Assembly (NCBI RefSeq): GCF_005280735.1
Contig: NZ_CP040077.1
Coordinates: 62,001-126,000, forward strand
DNA from: Trinickia violacea
GTDB lineage: Bacteria; Pseudomonadota; Gammaproteobacteria; Burkholderiales; Burkholderiaceae
Length of the DNA: 64,000 bases
Direction: 5' to 3'
Shown here piece by piece: positions 51,968-59,044 of this stretch. Positions within the stretch are counted from its first letter, which is position 1, and the number at the start of each line of letters is the position of its first letter. The position numbers were made by a program, and so were the translations under genes. A model generated the notes under the pieces. The model was not told where the DNA came from and made no database searches. It worked only from the letters and a program-made list of their open reading frames with translations.

Positions 51968-52003
51968 AAGCAGCCCGATCGGCTTACGCTGATCGGGCTG
52001 CTT
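51968..52003 (+). terminator. strong hairpin in the IS left end
   Basis: AAGCAGCCCGATC and GATCGGGCTGCTT pair perfectly (13 bp) around GGCTTACGCT, followed by CCTTTTC. Placed just upstream of the transposase start, it could stop read-through from flhA or shield the transposase start. Confidence 0.55.
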
Positions 52004-52021
52004 CCTTTTCGGGAGATCGTC

Positions 52022-53047
52022 ATGGACCCCATCTCGTTGATCGGAATCGATCTTGGCAAGCATTGCTTCCACCTGCACGCGCAGTCGGCCTCGGGCCGCA
52101 TGGTGTGGCGCAAGAAGCTCACGCGCAGCCAGATGTTCACCCTGCTTGGCAATGTTCCGAGCTGTACGGTGGTCATGGAAGCGTGTGCGGGTGCGCACTG
52201 GGTGGCGCGGCAGGTCGAGGCACTGGGCCATCAGGCCAAGCTGATCTCCCCGCAGTTCGTCAAACCATTCCTGCAGAGCAACAAGAACGATTTCGCCGAT
52301 GCGCAGGCGATCTGCGAGGCGGCCTCGCGCCCGAGCATGCGCTTCGTCAGTGCGCGCAACGAGGCGCAGCAAACCCTCTCGGCCTTGCACCGCGTGCGCG
52401 AGGGGCTGGTGCGCGATCGCACCGGCACGGTCAATCAGATTCATGCCTTTTTGCTGGAATTCGGCGTGAGTTTGCCCACAGGGATGGCCGTCATTCGCCG
52501 GCTGCCGGCCGTGCTGGGCGCGCATGATCTGCCGCCGCGGCTGATCGCGCTGCTCGAGCGTCTGCAGGCGCATTTCAAGTACCTCGATGCACAAATTGGC
52601 GAGATCGAGGGCGATCTGATGCGGCAACTGCGGGAGGATGAGCGCAGCCAGCGTTTGCTGGAGATTCCGGGCATCGGGCCGATCACGGCCAGCGTGCTGG
52701 CGAGCGAATTGGGCGACGCGCGGCAGTTCGCGTCGGCCCGGCAGTTCGCGGCGTCCGTCGGGCTGGTGCCGCGCCAATACAGCACGGGCGGCAAGCCGAC
52801 GCTGCTGGGGATCAGCGAGCGCGGCGACAAGAATTTAAGGCGGCTGTTGGTGCAATGCGCGAAGGCCATCATGCAGCACATCGAGCGGCGCACCGATCGC
52901 TTGGGCGCCTGGGTGCGCGGCCTGCTGAGCCGACGGCATGCGAACGTGGTGGCGTGCGCGCTGGCGAACAAGTTGGCGAGGATCGCCTGGGCCATCCTCG
53001 CCAGAGGCACGCACTACCAAGGTGCTCAGGCTGTAGCCGCAGCCTGA
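52022..53047 (+). CDS. IS110-family transposase (DEDD recombinase, IS1111 type)
   Basis: 341 residues. N-terminal RuvC-like DEDD domain: Asp in IGIDLGKHCFHLHA, Glu in VVMEACAGAHW, Asp residues in NKNDFADAQAICEA. C-terminal Transposase_20 domain with the helix-hairpin-helix-like IPGIGPITASVLASELGD and the serine-containing FAASVGLVPRQYSTGGK. The family catalyses guide-RNA-directed insertion through a circular intermediate. The frame is intact, so the element may be active. Confidence 0.95.
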   Translation: MDPISLIGIDLGKHCFHLHAQSASGRMVWRKKLTRSQMFTLLGNVPSCTVVMEACAGAHWVARQVEALGHQAKLISPQFVKPFLQSNKNDFADAQAICEAASRPSMRFVSARNEAQQTLSALHRVREGLVRDRTGTVNQIHAFLLEFGVSLPTGMAVIRRLPAVLGAHDLPPRLIALLERLQAHFKYLDAQIGEIEGDLMRQLREDERSQRLLEIPGIGPITASVLASELGDARQFASARQFAASVGLVPRQYSTGGKPTLLGISERGDKNLRRLLVQCAKAIMQHIERRTDRLGAWVRGLLSRRHANVVACALANKLARIAWAILARGTHYQGAQAVAAA

Positions 53048-53312
53048 CACTCTGCGCCGCTTGCGTTAGCTTTTACCCTAGTCACTTCCTGGTTTTGCGA
53101 CGCGAGATACGTGAAGACATAAACGGCTCAACGGCCGGGCAAGCAACCTGAAAGACAAAACAGCGTTCCCATGCTGAGTCACTTTTGAGGTTTGCCCGGT
53201 GCGGCTCTCATCATGGGGCGGAAACCTGTTTCCACAGCGACCCCGGATAGATTTGCGCACGTCCAATTTACGTCAACACCACCTCGCTTGCAAAAGTCAG
53301 GCTGACCATAGA
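53048..53312 (+). ncRNA. candidate bridge/seek RNA region of the IS element
   Basis: 265 noncoding bases between the transposase stop and the right end, the position reported for IS1111-type guide RNAs. Segment 53178-53187 (GTCACTTTTG) is identical to the reconstructed target across the insertion point. Segment 53239-53246 (GACCCCGG) is the reverse complement of CCGGGGTC at 51935-51942. Between them lies a hairpin closed by AGGTTT (53188-53193) and AAACCT (53222-53227). RNA ends are not determined. Confidence 0.6.
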
Positions 53313-53458
53313 TTTTGTCCTTGCCAAAAGTAACCAAAAGCGCGTCCTGGGCGGACGGCCTGGCCCGGAGGCACTCAACCCTGTTAGTACGGGCGTTCCA
53401 AGGGCAAGCGTGGGAAACCGTTATTGCTCGCCGTGCGTCCCGTCAGTCCGCGGCACAG
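53313..53458. repeat. left arm (inner part) of the long inverted repeat
   Basis: Continues the arm broken by the IS. Complementary to 53662-53807: blocks CTTGCCAAAAGTAACCAAAA, GAGGCACTCAACCCTGTTAG, GTGGGAAACCGTTAT and GCGGCACAG recur inverted. Confidence 0.85.
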
Positions 53459-53528
53459 AATTGTGCAGAGCCGAACCAAATCGAAGCTACCGGTTTGCGC
53501 GCACCCCCCGTTGCCTACGATTGGAAGC

Positions 53529-53582
53529 AAGCCCAAGCCCAAGCCCAAGCCCAAGCCCAAGCCCAAGCCCAAGCCCAAGCCC
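53529..53582 (+). repeat. hexanucleotide microsatellite (AAGCCC)9
   Basis: Nine exact head-to-tail copies of AAGCCC in the spacer of the inverted repeat. Frames through it would code for Lys-Pro, Ala-Gln or Ser-Pro dipeptides, but no real gene covers it. Likely length-variable. Confidence 0.95.
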
Positions 53583-53661
53583 AAGTGCATGGGCCCACCG
53601 CAAGACAACTTTCAGATCTTTCCTGACCTCCATCGCCGATTTGACGCGAACGGACGAAATA

Positions 53662-53906
53662 CTGTGCCGCGTGTAAACGGGACGTACGGCGAGCGATAAC
53701 GGTTTCCCACGGTAGCGCTCGGGATATCGGTACTAACAGGGTTGAGTGCCTCCGGGTAGGCCGTCCGGCGAGGACGCGCTTTTGGTTACTTTTGGCAAGG
53801 ACAAAAGTAACCCCGGTCCCGGGGAGGGACGGACCATACGGAACGGCGCGAAATCAAAGTTGCACGACAAACCAAGTCGAACGACAAAAACGCGCCGCAG
53901 GCAAAA
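53662..53906. repeat. right arm of the long inverted repeat (uninterrupted)
   Basis: Reverse complement of 51835-51941 plus 53313-53458. Contains CTAACAGGGTTGAGTGCCTC, TTTTGGTTACTTTTGGCAAG and GGTCCCGGGGAGGGACGGAC. It serves as the reference that defines the IS boundaries. Confidence 0.88.
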
Positions 53907-53974
53907 GCCCCGAAACGCCGAAACGCCGAACAGCAAAAAACCCCAGCGGGCCGCCTAGGCCCCATACCCCGAAT

Positions 53975-54066
53975 TACACCCCTTTCCCCGCCTTTATCCG
54001 CCGATCGTCGATAGACCTCTCCGGGAATAATTGCTCTCAGTGGAAATCGGCAAGTCACGGCGCCCG
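53975..54066 (+). promoter_or_regulatory. promoter/leader block of flhF shared with flhB
   Basis: Same ordered elements as upstream of flhB: TACACCCCTTTCCCCG, TTATCCG, CGATCGT, GGAATAAT, then CAGTGG and GCCCG. Provides flhFG-fliA with its own promoter downstream of the IS and the inverted repeat. Confidence 0.65.
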
Positions 54067-54187
54067 CATCGAGGGCCGAGTGGCAGACCGCAGCGGCTTC
54101 GAAGGACCGGACCAGCCGCCGCAGCGCAGCAAGGCAACAGTGCCGGATAAGCGCACAAAAAAGTCGTCAACCTCATCGGGGGCTAGC

Positions 54188-56140
54188 TTGAACATTCGTA
54201 AATTCATCGGTGCGACGAGCCGCGACGCACTGCGCCTAGTACGCGAAGCCCTGGGCGCCGATGCGGTGGTGCTGTCCAACCGCACGATGGACGACGGCAG
54301 CGTGGAGATCGTCGCGCTAGCCGACAGCGAATTGGCATCGATCGCGCCCAAGGCCGGCAACGGCGCCGCCGCCGCGCTGCCCGCCCCGCGCTCCCAGCTC
54401 TCGCAAGCCAATCCCTATGCGAGCGGGATGCCCGATGTGTTCTCCGCCGTGTTCGGCGCGAGCCCGGAAGTGCGCGTGGAAGAGTCGGGCGTCGCCGGTA
54501 AGTCGGCCGCTTCGGACTTCGCGAAGCCGGCAGCCGTATCGTCGGGCATCGACTCGCCCGGTGTCGCCACCGCAGCCGCCTTGGTCCGCGCCCTCGATGC
54601 CTCCGATCACGATTGGCAAGAGCCGGTCTCGCTCGACGCGCGCGCCGACCGCGCGCAGAACGCCATGCGCCGCGACGCTGCAGCGGATTCGGACGCCGCA
54701 TCGCGCGGCGAGCAAGGCGCCGACGCGCACACCGGCGATATCACACCGCGCCTGGACGCCGCCGGCGGCCAGGCTTCCTTCGCGCCGACCCGCGTCCTGC
54801 CGCCCGTCGGCCCGCGCGCCGAGCAAGCGCCGCGCACGATGGCCGAAACGAACCCCTGGCTTATCGATCACGCCCGCCGCATCGCGGCGCAGAACCAGGG
54901 CGCGCACGTTTCGAAGCAGCACACGATGACGCCCGCCGCGGCCGCCGCGAAGGGTCTCGGCGCGCCGGGCAAGGTCCTGACCACCGACGAACTCGCCGCC
55001 GCCGCGCAGCCCGATTGGGCGCGCGAAGCGACGCAATCGGCCGCACGCCGCGCCGCTGCGCGCCTCGGCCTGCCGCCGACCGCCGTCGTGACGCCGGCAG
55101 GCGACATCGACAGCGCCACGAACGCGATGGCCGAAGCGGTCCGCTCGCGCATGGAGCAGATGGTCGCCGAGACGGTGATGACCGAGCTGTCGGCGATGCG
55201 CGGCATGATGGAAGAGCAGTTCGCGGGCTTGCTGTGGGGCGACCGCCAGCGCCGCAGCCCGACGCACGGCGCGCTCACCAAGCATCTGTTCGCCGCCGGC
55301 TTCTCCGCGCAGCTCGTGCAGATGATGATCGACAAGATGCCGGCGGTCGACAGCATGGAAGCGGGCATGGATTGGGTCCACACGGTGCTCGGGAACAACC
55401 TGCCCGTGATGGAGAACGAAGACGCGCTGATGGAGCGCGGCGGCGTGTTCGCCCTGATGGGACCGACTGGCGTCGGCAAGACGACGACGACCGCGAAGCT
55501 CGCCGCGCGCTGCGTGATGCGCTTCGGCGCGAGCAAGGTCGCGCTCCTGACCACCGACAGCTACCGGATCGGCGGCCACGAGCAGCTGCGCATCTTCGGC
55601 AAGATTCTCGGCGTCTCCGTGCACGCGGTGAAGGACGCCTCCGACCTCCAGCTCGCGCTCGCCGAGCTGCGCAACAAGCACATCGTGCTGATCGACACGA
55701 TCGGCATGAGCCAGCGCGACCGCACGGTCTCCGACCACATCGCGATGCTGTGCGGCGCGGGTCAGCCGGTGCAGCGCCTCTTGCTCCTGAACGCGACGAG
55801 CCACGGCGACACGCTGAACGAAGTCGTGCAGGCGTACCAGAGCGCACCGGGCCAGCCGGAGCTCGCGGGCTGCATCCTCACCAAGCTCGACGAGGCGACC
55901 AATCTGGGCAGCGTGCTCGACACGGTGATCCGCTACAAGCTGCCGGTCCACTACGTGTCGACCGGCCAGAAGGTGCCGGAGAACCTCTACGTCGCAACGA
56001 AGAAATTCCTGATCAAGAGCGCGTTCTGCATTCCGCGCGACGGTTCGCCGTTCGTGCCGGACGACGACGATGTTCCCGCGTTGCTGTCGGCGCTGTCCGC
56101 GCGCTCGACGGCTGAGCTCCACGAGGTTCGATTTGGATAA
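54188..56140 (+). CDS. flhF: flagellar SRP-type GTPase FlhF
   Basis: 650 residues from a TTG with GGGGG five bases away, giving the family start MNIRKFIGATSRDALRLVRE. A GTG at 54080 that aligns with the flhB start would add 36 residues and cannot be excluded. Residues about 60-330 are a long Ala-rich, poorly conserved B/linker region. The NG GTPase domain follows: G1 GPTGVGKTTTTAKLAAR at about 425-441, LLTTDSYRIGGHEQLRIF, VLIDTIGMSQRD and TKLDEATNLGSVL. Places flagella at the pole or controls flagellar number with FlhG. Confidence 0.94.
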   Translation: MNIRKFIGATSRDALRLVREALGADAVVLSNRTMDDGSVEIVALADSELASIAPKAGNGAAAALPAPRSQLSQANPYASGMPDVFSAVFGASPEVRVEESGVAGKSAASDFAKPAAVSSGIDSPGVATAAALVRALDASDHDWQEPVSLDARADRAQNAMRRDAAADSDAASRGEQGADAHTGDITPRLDAAGGQASFAPTRVLPPVGPRAEQAPRTMAETNPWLIDHARRIAAQNQGAHVSKQHTMTPAAAAAKGLGAPGKVLTTDELAAAAQPDWAREATQSAARRAAARLGLPPTAVVTPAGDIDSATNAMAEAVRSRMEQMVAETVMTELSAMRGMMEEQFAGLLWGDRQRRSPTHGALTKHLFAAGFSAQLVQMMIDKMPAVDSMEAGMDWVHTVLGNNLPVMENEDALMERGGVFALMGPTGVGKTTTTAKLAARCVMRFGASKVALLTTDSYRIGGHEQLRIFGKILGVSVHAVKDASDLQLALAELRNKHIVLIDTIGMSQRDRTVSDHIAMLCGAGQPVQRLLLLNATSHGDTLNEVVQAYQSAPGQPELAGCILTKLDEATNLGSVLDTVIRYKLPVHYVSTGQKVPENLYVATKKFLIKSAFCIPRDGSPFVPDDDDVPALLSALSARSTAELHEVRFG

Positions 56141-57014
56141 GGTCATGGTCGACCAGGCAGAAGGACTGAGGCGGTTACTGAGCAAGAGCGGTTCGCGCGT
56201 GGTGGCGGTCACGGGCGGGTCGAGCCATGTCGGTCGCACGTCGACCGTCGTGAATCTCGCGGCGGCGCTGGCGGGGCAGGGCAAGGACGTGCTCGTCGTC
56301 GACGAATGTCTCGGCGCGAACTCGGTGTCCGCGATGCTCGGCGGCGTGCGCGGCACGGGCAATTTCAGCGCGGTGATGAAAGGCGAGATGCCGCTCGACG
56401 AGGCGGCAGCCCGTCATCCGCTCGGCTTCTCGGTGCTTGCGGCGTCGCGCCATCACAGCGACACGTACAGCGCCGAGCAGCTTGGCGTGGTGCTCTCGGG
56501 CCCGGCCGACATCGTGCTGATCGATGCGCAGCTCGATCGGCGCGGCGCGCTGTCCGCGCTGGCGGTGCAGGCGCACGACGTGTTGATCGTCACGCGCGTG
56601 GCCGCGCAGGCGATCACCGAGGCGTACGCGTGCATGAAGCGGTTGCACTACGAACACGCGATTGCGCAGTTCCGCGTGCTCGTGAACCACGTGTCGAGCG
56701 TGGCGGACGCGCACACCGCGTTCGAAAACCTCGCGCAAGTCGCGGGGCGTTATCTGACGGTGCAGATCACGGATGCCGGTTTTGTGGCCTCCGATCCGCT
56801 GATGGAGCGCTCGTTCGAACTATCGCGCTGCGTGGTCGACGCGTTTCCGTCGACGCCCGCCGCGCGCGATTACCGGCATCTCGCCGCCGAGATGCTGTAT
56901 TGGCCGATGCGGGCCGTGGCGGGCTCGCGTGCGCACAACGACGTGGCGCCGGCGGTGCCTGCCGGCATGCCGCCAACGCGTCATGCCGGCAAGCCGTCCG
57001 CGCACCCCGCGTGA
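56133..57014 (+). CDS. flhG: MinD/ParA-like flagellar number regulator FlhG
   Basis: 293 residues from a TTG overlapping the flhF stop (MDKVMVDQAEGLRRLL; the ATG at 56145 is the alternative). The DQAEGLRRL helix is the FlhF-GTPase-activating motif. The deviant Walker A reads VTGGSSHVGRTSTVVNLAAA: the usual KGGxGK lysines are missing, Arg35 standing where the P-loop Lys is expected. VDECLGANSVSAML and ADIVLIDAQ mark the remaining ATPase motifs. The Pro/Ala-rich tail lacks an obvious membrane-targeting helix. Confidence 0.9.
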   Translation: MDKVMVDQAEGLRRLLSKSGSRVVAVTGGSSHVGRTSTVVNLAAALAGQGKDVLVVDECLGANSVSAMLGGVRGTGNFSAVMKGEMPLDEAAARHPLGFSVLAASRHHSDTYSAEQLGVVLSGPADIVLIDAQLDRRGALSALAVQAHDVLIVTRVAAQAITEAYACMKRLHYEHAIAQFRVLVNHVSSVADAHTAFENLAQVAGRYLTVQITDAGFVASDPLMERSFELSRCVVDAFPSTPAARDYRHLAAEMLYWPMRAVAGSRAHNDVAPAVPAGMPPTRHAGKPSAHPA

Positions 57015-57036
57015 GACGAAGGGACAGGAGGACACG

Positions 57037-57768
57037 ATGTACAACGCTCAAGGCAAGATGTCCCAGGAGGACGTGCTGACGCAGTACGCACCGCTCGTGC
57101 GTCGGCTCGGCTTGCAGCTCGTCGCGAAGATGCCGGCGAGCGTGGACCTGGACGATTTGATCCAAGCCGGGATGATTGGTCTTCTCGACGCGGCGGGCCG
57201 CTACAAGGAAGACCAGGGCGCGCAGTTCGAGACCTACGCGAGCCAGCGTATTCGCGGCGCGATGCTCGACGAACTGCGCAGCAACGACTGGCTGCCGCGC
57301 AGCTTGCGCAAGACGTCGCGCGAGGTGGAGTTCGCGGTGCATCAGGTCGAGCAGCAACTGGGCCGCTCGGCGAGCGAGACGGAAATCGCCGAGCAGCTCA
57401 AGATGCCGCTCGACGCGTATCAGTCGATGCTGCAGGACTTGCACGGCAGCCAGCTCATCTACTACGAAGACTTCGACCGTTCCGCCGACGACGAGCCGTT
57501 CCTCGACCGCTACTGCGTCGATCATTCCGATCCGCTGTCGGCGCTGCTCGACGAGAGCCTGCGCAGCGCGCTGATCGAGGCGATCGAGCGTCTGCCGGAA
57601 CGCGAGAAGCTTTTGATGTCGCTCTACTATGAGCGCGGCATGAACCTGCGCGAAATCGGCGCGGTGATGGAAGTCAGCGAATCGCGGGTGTGTCAGTTGC
57701 ACAGCCAAGCCGTGGCACGTCTGCGCACGCGGTTGCGCGAGATGGCGTGGGCGGGCGTCGAAAACTGA
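57037..57768 (+). CDS. fliA: flagellar sigma factor sigma-28
   Basis: 243 residues from MYNAQGKMSQEDVL with AGGAGG upstream. Region 2 (YAPLVRRLGLQLVAKMPASV, DLDDLIQAGMIGLLDAAGRY, FETYASQRIRGAMLDELRSN), region 3, and region 4 (RLPEREKLLMSLYYERGMNL, REIGAVMEVSESRVCQLHSQ). Transcribes fliC, motA-cheZ and flgM here, judging by promoters at 23031, 31860 and 58913; held inactive by FlgM. Confidence 0.97.
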   Translation: MYNAQGKMSQEDVLTQYAPLVRRLGLQLVAKMPASVDLDDLIQAGMIGLLDAAGRYKEDQGAQFETYASQRIRGAMLDELRSNDWLPRSLRKTSREVEFAVHQVEQQLGRSASETEIAEQLKMPLDAYQSMLQDLHGSQLIYYEDFDRSADDEPFLDRYCVDHSDPLSALLDESLRSALIEAIERLPEREKLLMSLYYERGMNLREIGAVMEVSESRVCQLHSQAVARLRTRLREMAWAGVEN

Positions 57769-57854
57769 TTTAGACGGCGTGCCGCACGCGGGGCGATGCG
57801 ACGTCGATGCCCGATGTGTTGGAGCAGGTGAATTCCCAAATCAACGCATGACAA

Positions 57855-57892
57855 ACAAAGAGCGCGGCGAATGGCCGCGCTCTTTGTTTTTA
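57855..57892. terminator. strong bidirectional terminator between fliA and flgN
   Basis: ACAAAGAGCGCGGC and its exact complement around GAATG, followed by TTTTTAT on the plus strand. It ends the flhF-flhG-fliA transcript. Confidence 0.9.
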
Positions 57893-57962
57893 TTCACACG
57901 CCGGTGAGCTTCAACACCGCGGCGAACGGGCGCCGCCGCGGTTCAGCGCAAAGCGGCGGGGC

Positions 57963-58397
57963 TTAGACGCCCGCCATCCGCCCGTCCGGGCCGTACACGG
58001 AGGCTTTGCTGGCCGCCCCGCGCAGGATCGCGAGCGCGCTCTGGTTGTAGTTCATGCGCACGCGGATCATGAGGCCGTTGTTGGTGTTCGCGCGCCGTGC
58101 GCGCTGCACCACTGCCTGCAAGAGTTTCCAATGCTCGGCGAGGCGCGCGTCTTGAGCGGCCGCGAGCTCCATGCCCTTCCAGCCCGGCGGCAAGCCGAGG
58201 TCGCGCAACTGCGCGTCGCGCGATTTTTCGAGCGACGCGAGCTGCTCGGTCAGCTCGGTTTTCTTATCGATGATCGAAGGCAGCACCTCGAGCGGCGAGG
58301 CGGCCGTGAGCGCCTTCTCTTCGTAGGCGAGCAGCGAGGCGAACGCCTCGACCGTCGCGTGTTCGTCGATCACAGTGGCAAGCAGGGCATCTTTCAT
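57963..58397 (-). CDS. flgN: flagellar export chaperone FlgN
   Basis: 144 residues, helical: ATVEAFASLLAYEEKALTAA, then SIIDKKTELTEQLASLEKSR and the C-terminal NNGLMIRVRMNYNQSALAIL typical of beta-proteobacterial FlgN. Chaperone for the hook-filament junction proteins FlgK and FlgL. Separated from flgM by a terminator, so its level may be set by read-through or a separate start. Confidence 0.93.
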   Translation of the reverse strand: MKDALLATVIDEHATVEAFASLLAYEEKALTAASPLEVLPSIIDKKTELTEQLASLEKSRDAQLRDLGLPPGWKGMELAAAQDARLAEHWKLLQAVVQRARRANTNNGLMIRVRMNYNQSALAILRGAASKASVYGPDGRMAGV

Positions 58398-58450
58398 AAC
58401 GACTCGCTTTCAAGAAAACGCCGGGCGCGAAGACAGGTCTTTCGGCCCTT

Positions 58451-58491
58451 GTAAAAACAAAAGGGTTCGCGTGTTTGCTGCACGCGAACCC
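58451..58491 (-). terminator. rho-independent terminator between flgM and flgN
   Basis: Minus strand: GGGTTCGCGTG, loop of seven, CACGCGAACCC, then TTTTGTTTTTAC. Lies 46 bases after the flgM stop and would limit transcription into flgN. Confidence 0.85.
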
Positions 58492-58536
58492 TGGCGCCGG
58501 AATGCCGCCCAACAGCTGCTGCGATCAGTGCATGGC

Positions 58537-58884
58537 TCAGCCGCCGGTCGACGGATTCTTCTGCAACAGGCCGCGCGCCGTTTCCAGCACGCCGTCCGCA
58601 ATCTTGCTCGTGTCGATCGTCAGCGTGCCGTTCTGAATGGCCTGCTTGATCGACTCGACTTGGCCGACGTCGATATCGGCCGCGCCGGATGCCGCCAGGC
58701 TGCGCAACGACGACGACAGCCCCGACAAGTTCACGTTTGCATCGCCTGCGGAACCGCCCGCGCCTTGCGCCGGCGCCGTCGAGGCGCTCGCTGCCGCAGC
58801 CGCGGCGCTGTCGCCCTGCTGCGTGCGCTGCGCGCCGTCCTTCAGCGACGACACGCTCGACTTGGTGGTGGAATCGATTTTCAC
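58537..58884 (-). CDS. flgM: anti-sigma-28 factor FlgM
   Basis: 115 residues from a GTG (VKIDSTTKSS read as MKIDST) with GGAAG upstream. An ATG 45 bases earlier is in frame but lies inside the sigma-28 promoter, so it cannot be the start of the class III transcript. N-terminal disordered Ala/Ser-rich part, C-terminal FliA-binding helices (QVESIKQAIQNGTLTIDTSK, KIADGVLETARGLL). Exported after hook completion to free FliA. Confidence 0.95.
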   Translation of the reverse strand: MKIDSTTKSSVSSLKDGAQRTQQGDSAAAAAASASTAPAQGAGGSAGDANVNLSGLSSSLRSLAASGAADIDVGQVESIKQAIQNGTLTIDTSKIADGVLETARGLLQKNPSTGG

Positions 58885-58912
58885 GATTGGCTTCCCGAAT
58901 GATTTGAGTGTA

Positions 58913-58939
58913 ATAACGGCACACCCCAATCAAACTTTA
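58913..58939 (-). promoter_or_regulatory. sigma-28 (FliA) promoter of flgM
   Basis: Minus strand: TAAAGTTT (58932-58939), exactly 11 bases, GCCGTTAT (58913-58920). The -35 is perfect, the -10 has two mismatches to GCCGATAA. The transcript would start a few bases before the ribosome-binding site of flgM. Confidence 0.88.
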
Positions 58940-59044
58940 GCGCAATCGTCCATTCCCTTTTTTCCCGCCTGGCTGGCATTCCAGCGATCCGGCCCCGCTA
59001 ATTTGCGAACACCGCTGGCTTTGCCGCCGTCGCCGTAACCGTTT

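Larger units (their letters stand above)
51945..53312 (+). mobile_element. IS110-family insertion sequence, IS1111 type (1368 bp)
   Basis: Ends set by comparison with the uninterrupted arm of the inverted repeat: flanks ...CCGGGGTCAC and TTTTGTCC... join to an intact arm. Subterminal inverted repeats are ATGGTCAGCCTGAC (51952-51965) and GTCAGGCTGACCAT (53296-53309), 14 bases, perfect, lying 7 bases inside the left end and 3 inside the right end, as in IS1111-type elements. No target duplication beyond one possible base. One transposase gene, a short 5' region and a long 3' noncoding region. Confidence 0.9.

Noticed and set aside
51945..53312. Composite transposon or integrated cargo at the IS
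   Set aside because: There is only one transposase and no second copy or cargo; the inverted repeat around it is older than the insertion, since the right arm is intact.
53529..53582. CRISPR array
   Set aside because: The hexamer repeat has no spacers and no cas genes are nearby; it is a microsatellite.
53315..53699. Small frames through the (AAGCCC)9 tract giving Lys-Pro, Ala-Gln or Ser-Pro repeats
   Set aside because: All three frames stay open only because the hexamer lacks stops; the flanks are arms of an inverted repeat.
53792..54187. N-terminal extension of flhF from 53792
   Set aside because: The first part of the frame runs through the inverted-repeat arm and the promoter block; only the starts at 54080 or 54188 are reasonable.
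58885..58929. Upstream ATG as the flgM start
   Set aside because: It lies inside the sigma-28 promoter (58913-58939), upstream of the expected transcription start. The GTG at 58884 gives the standard MKIDST beginning.
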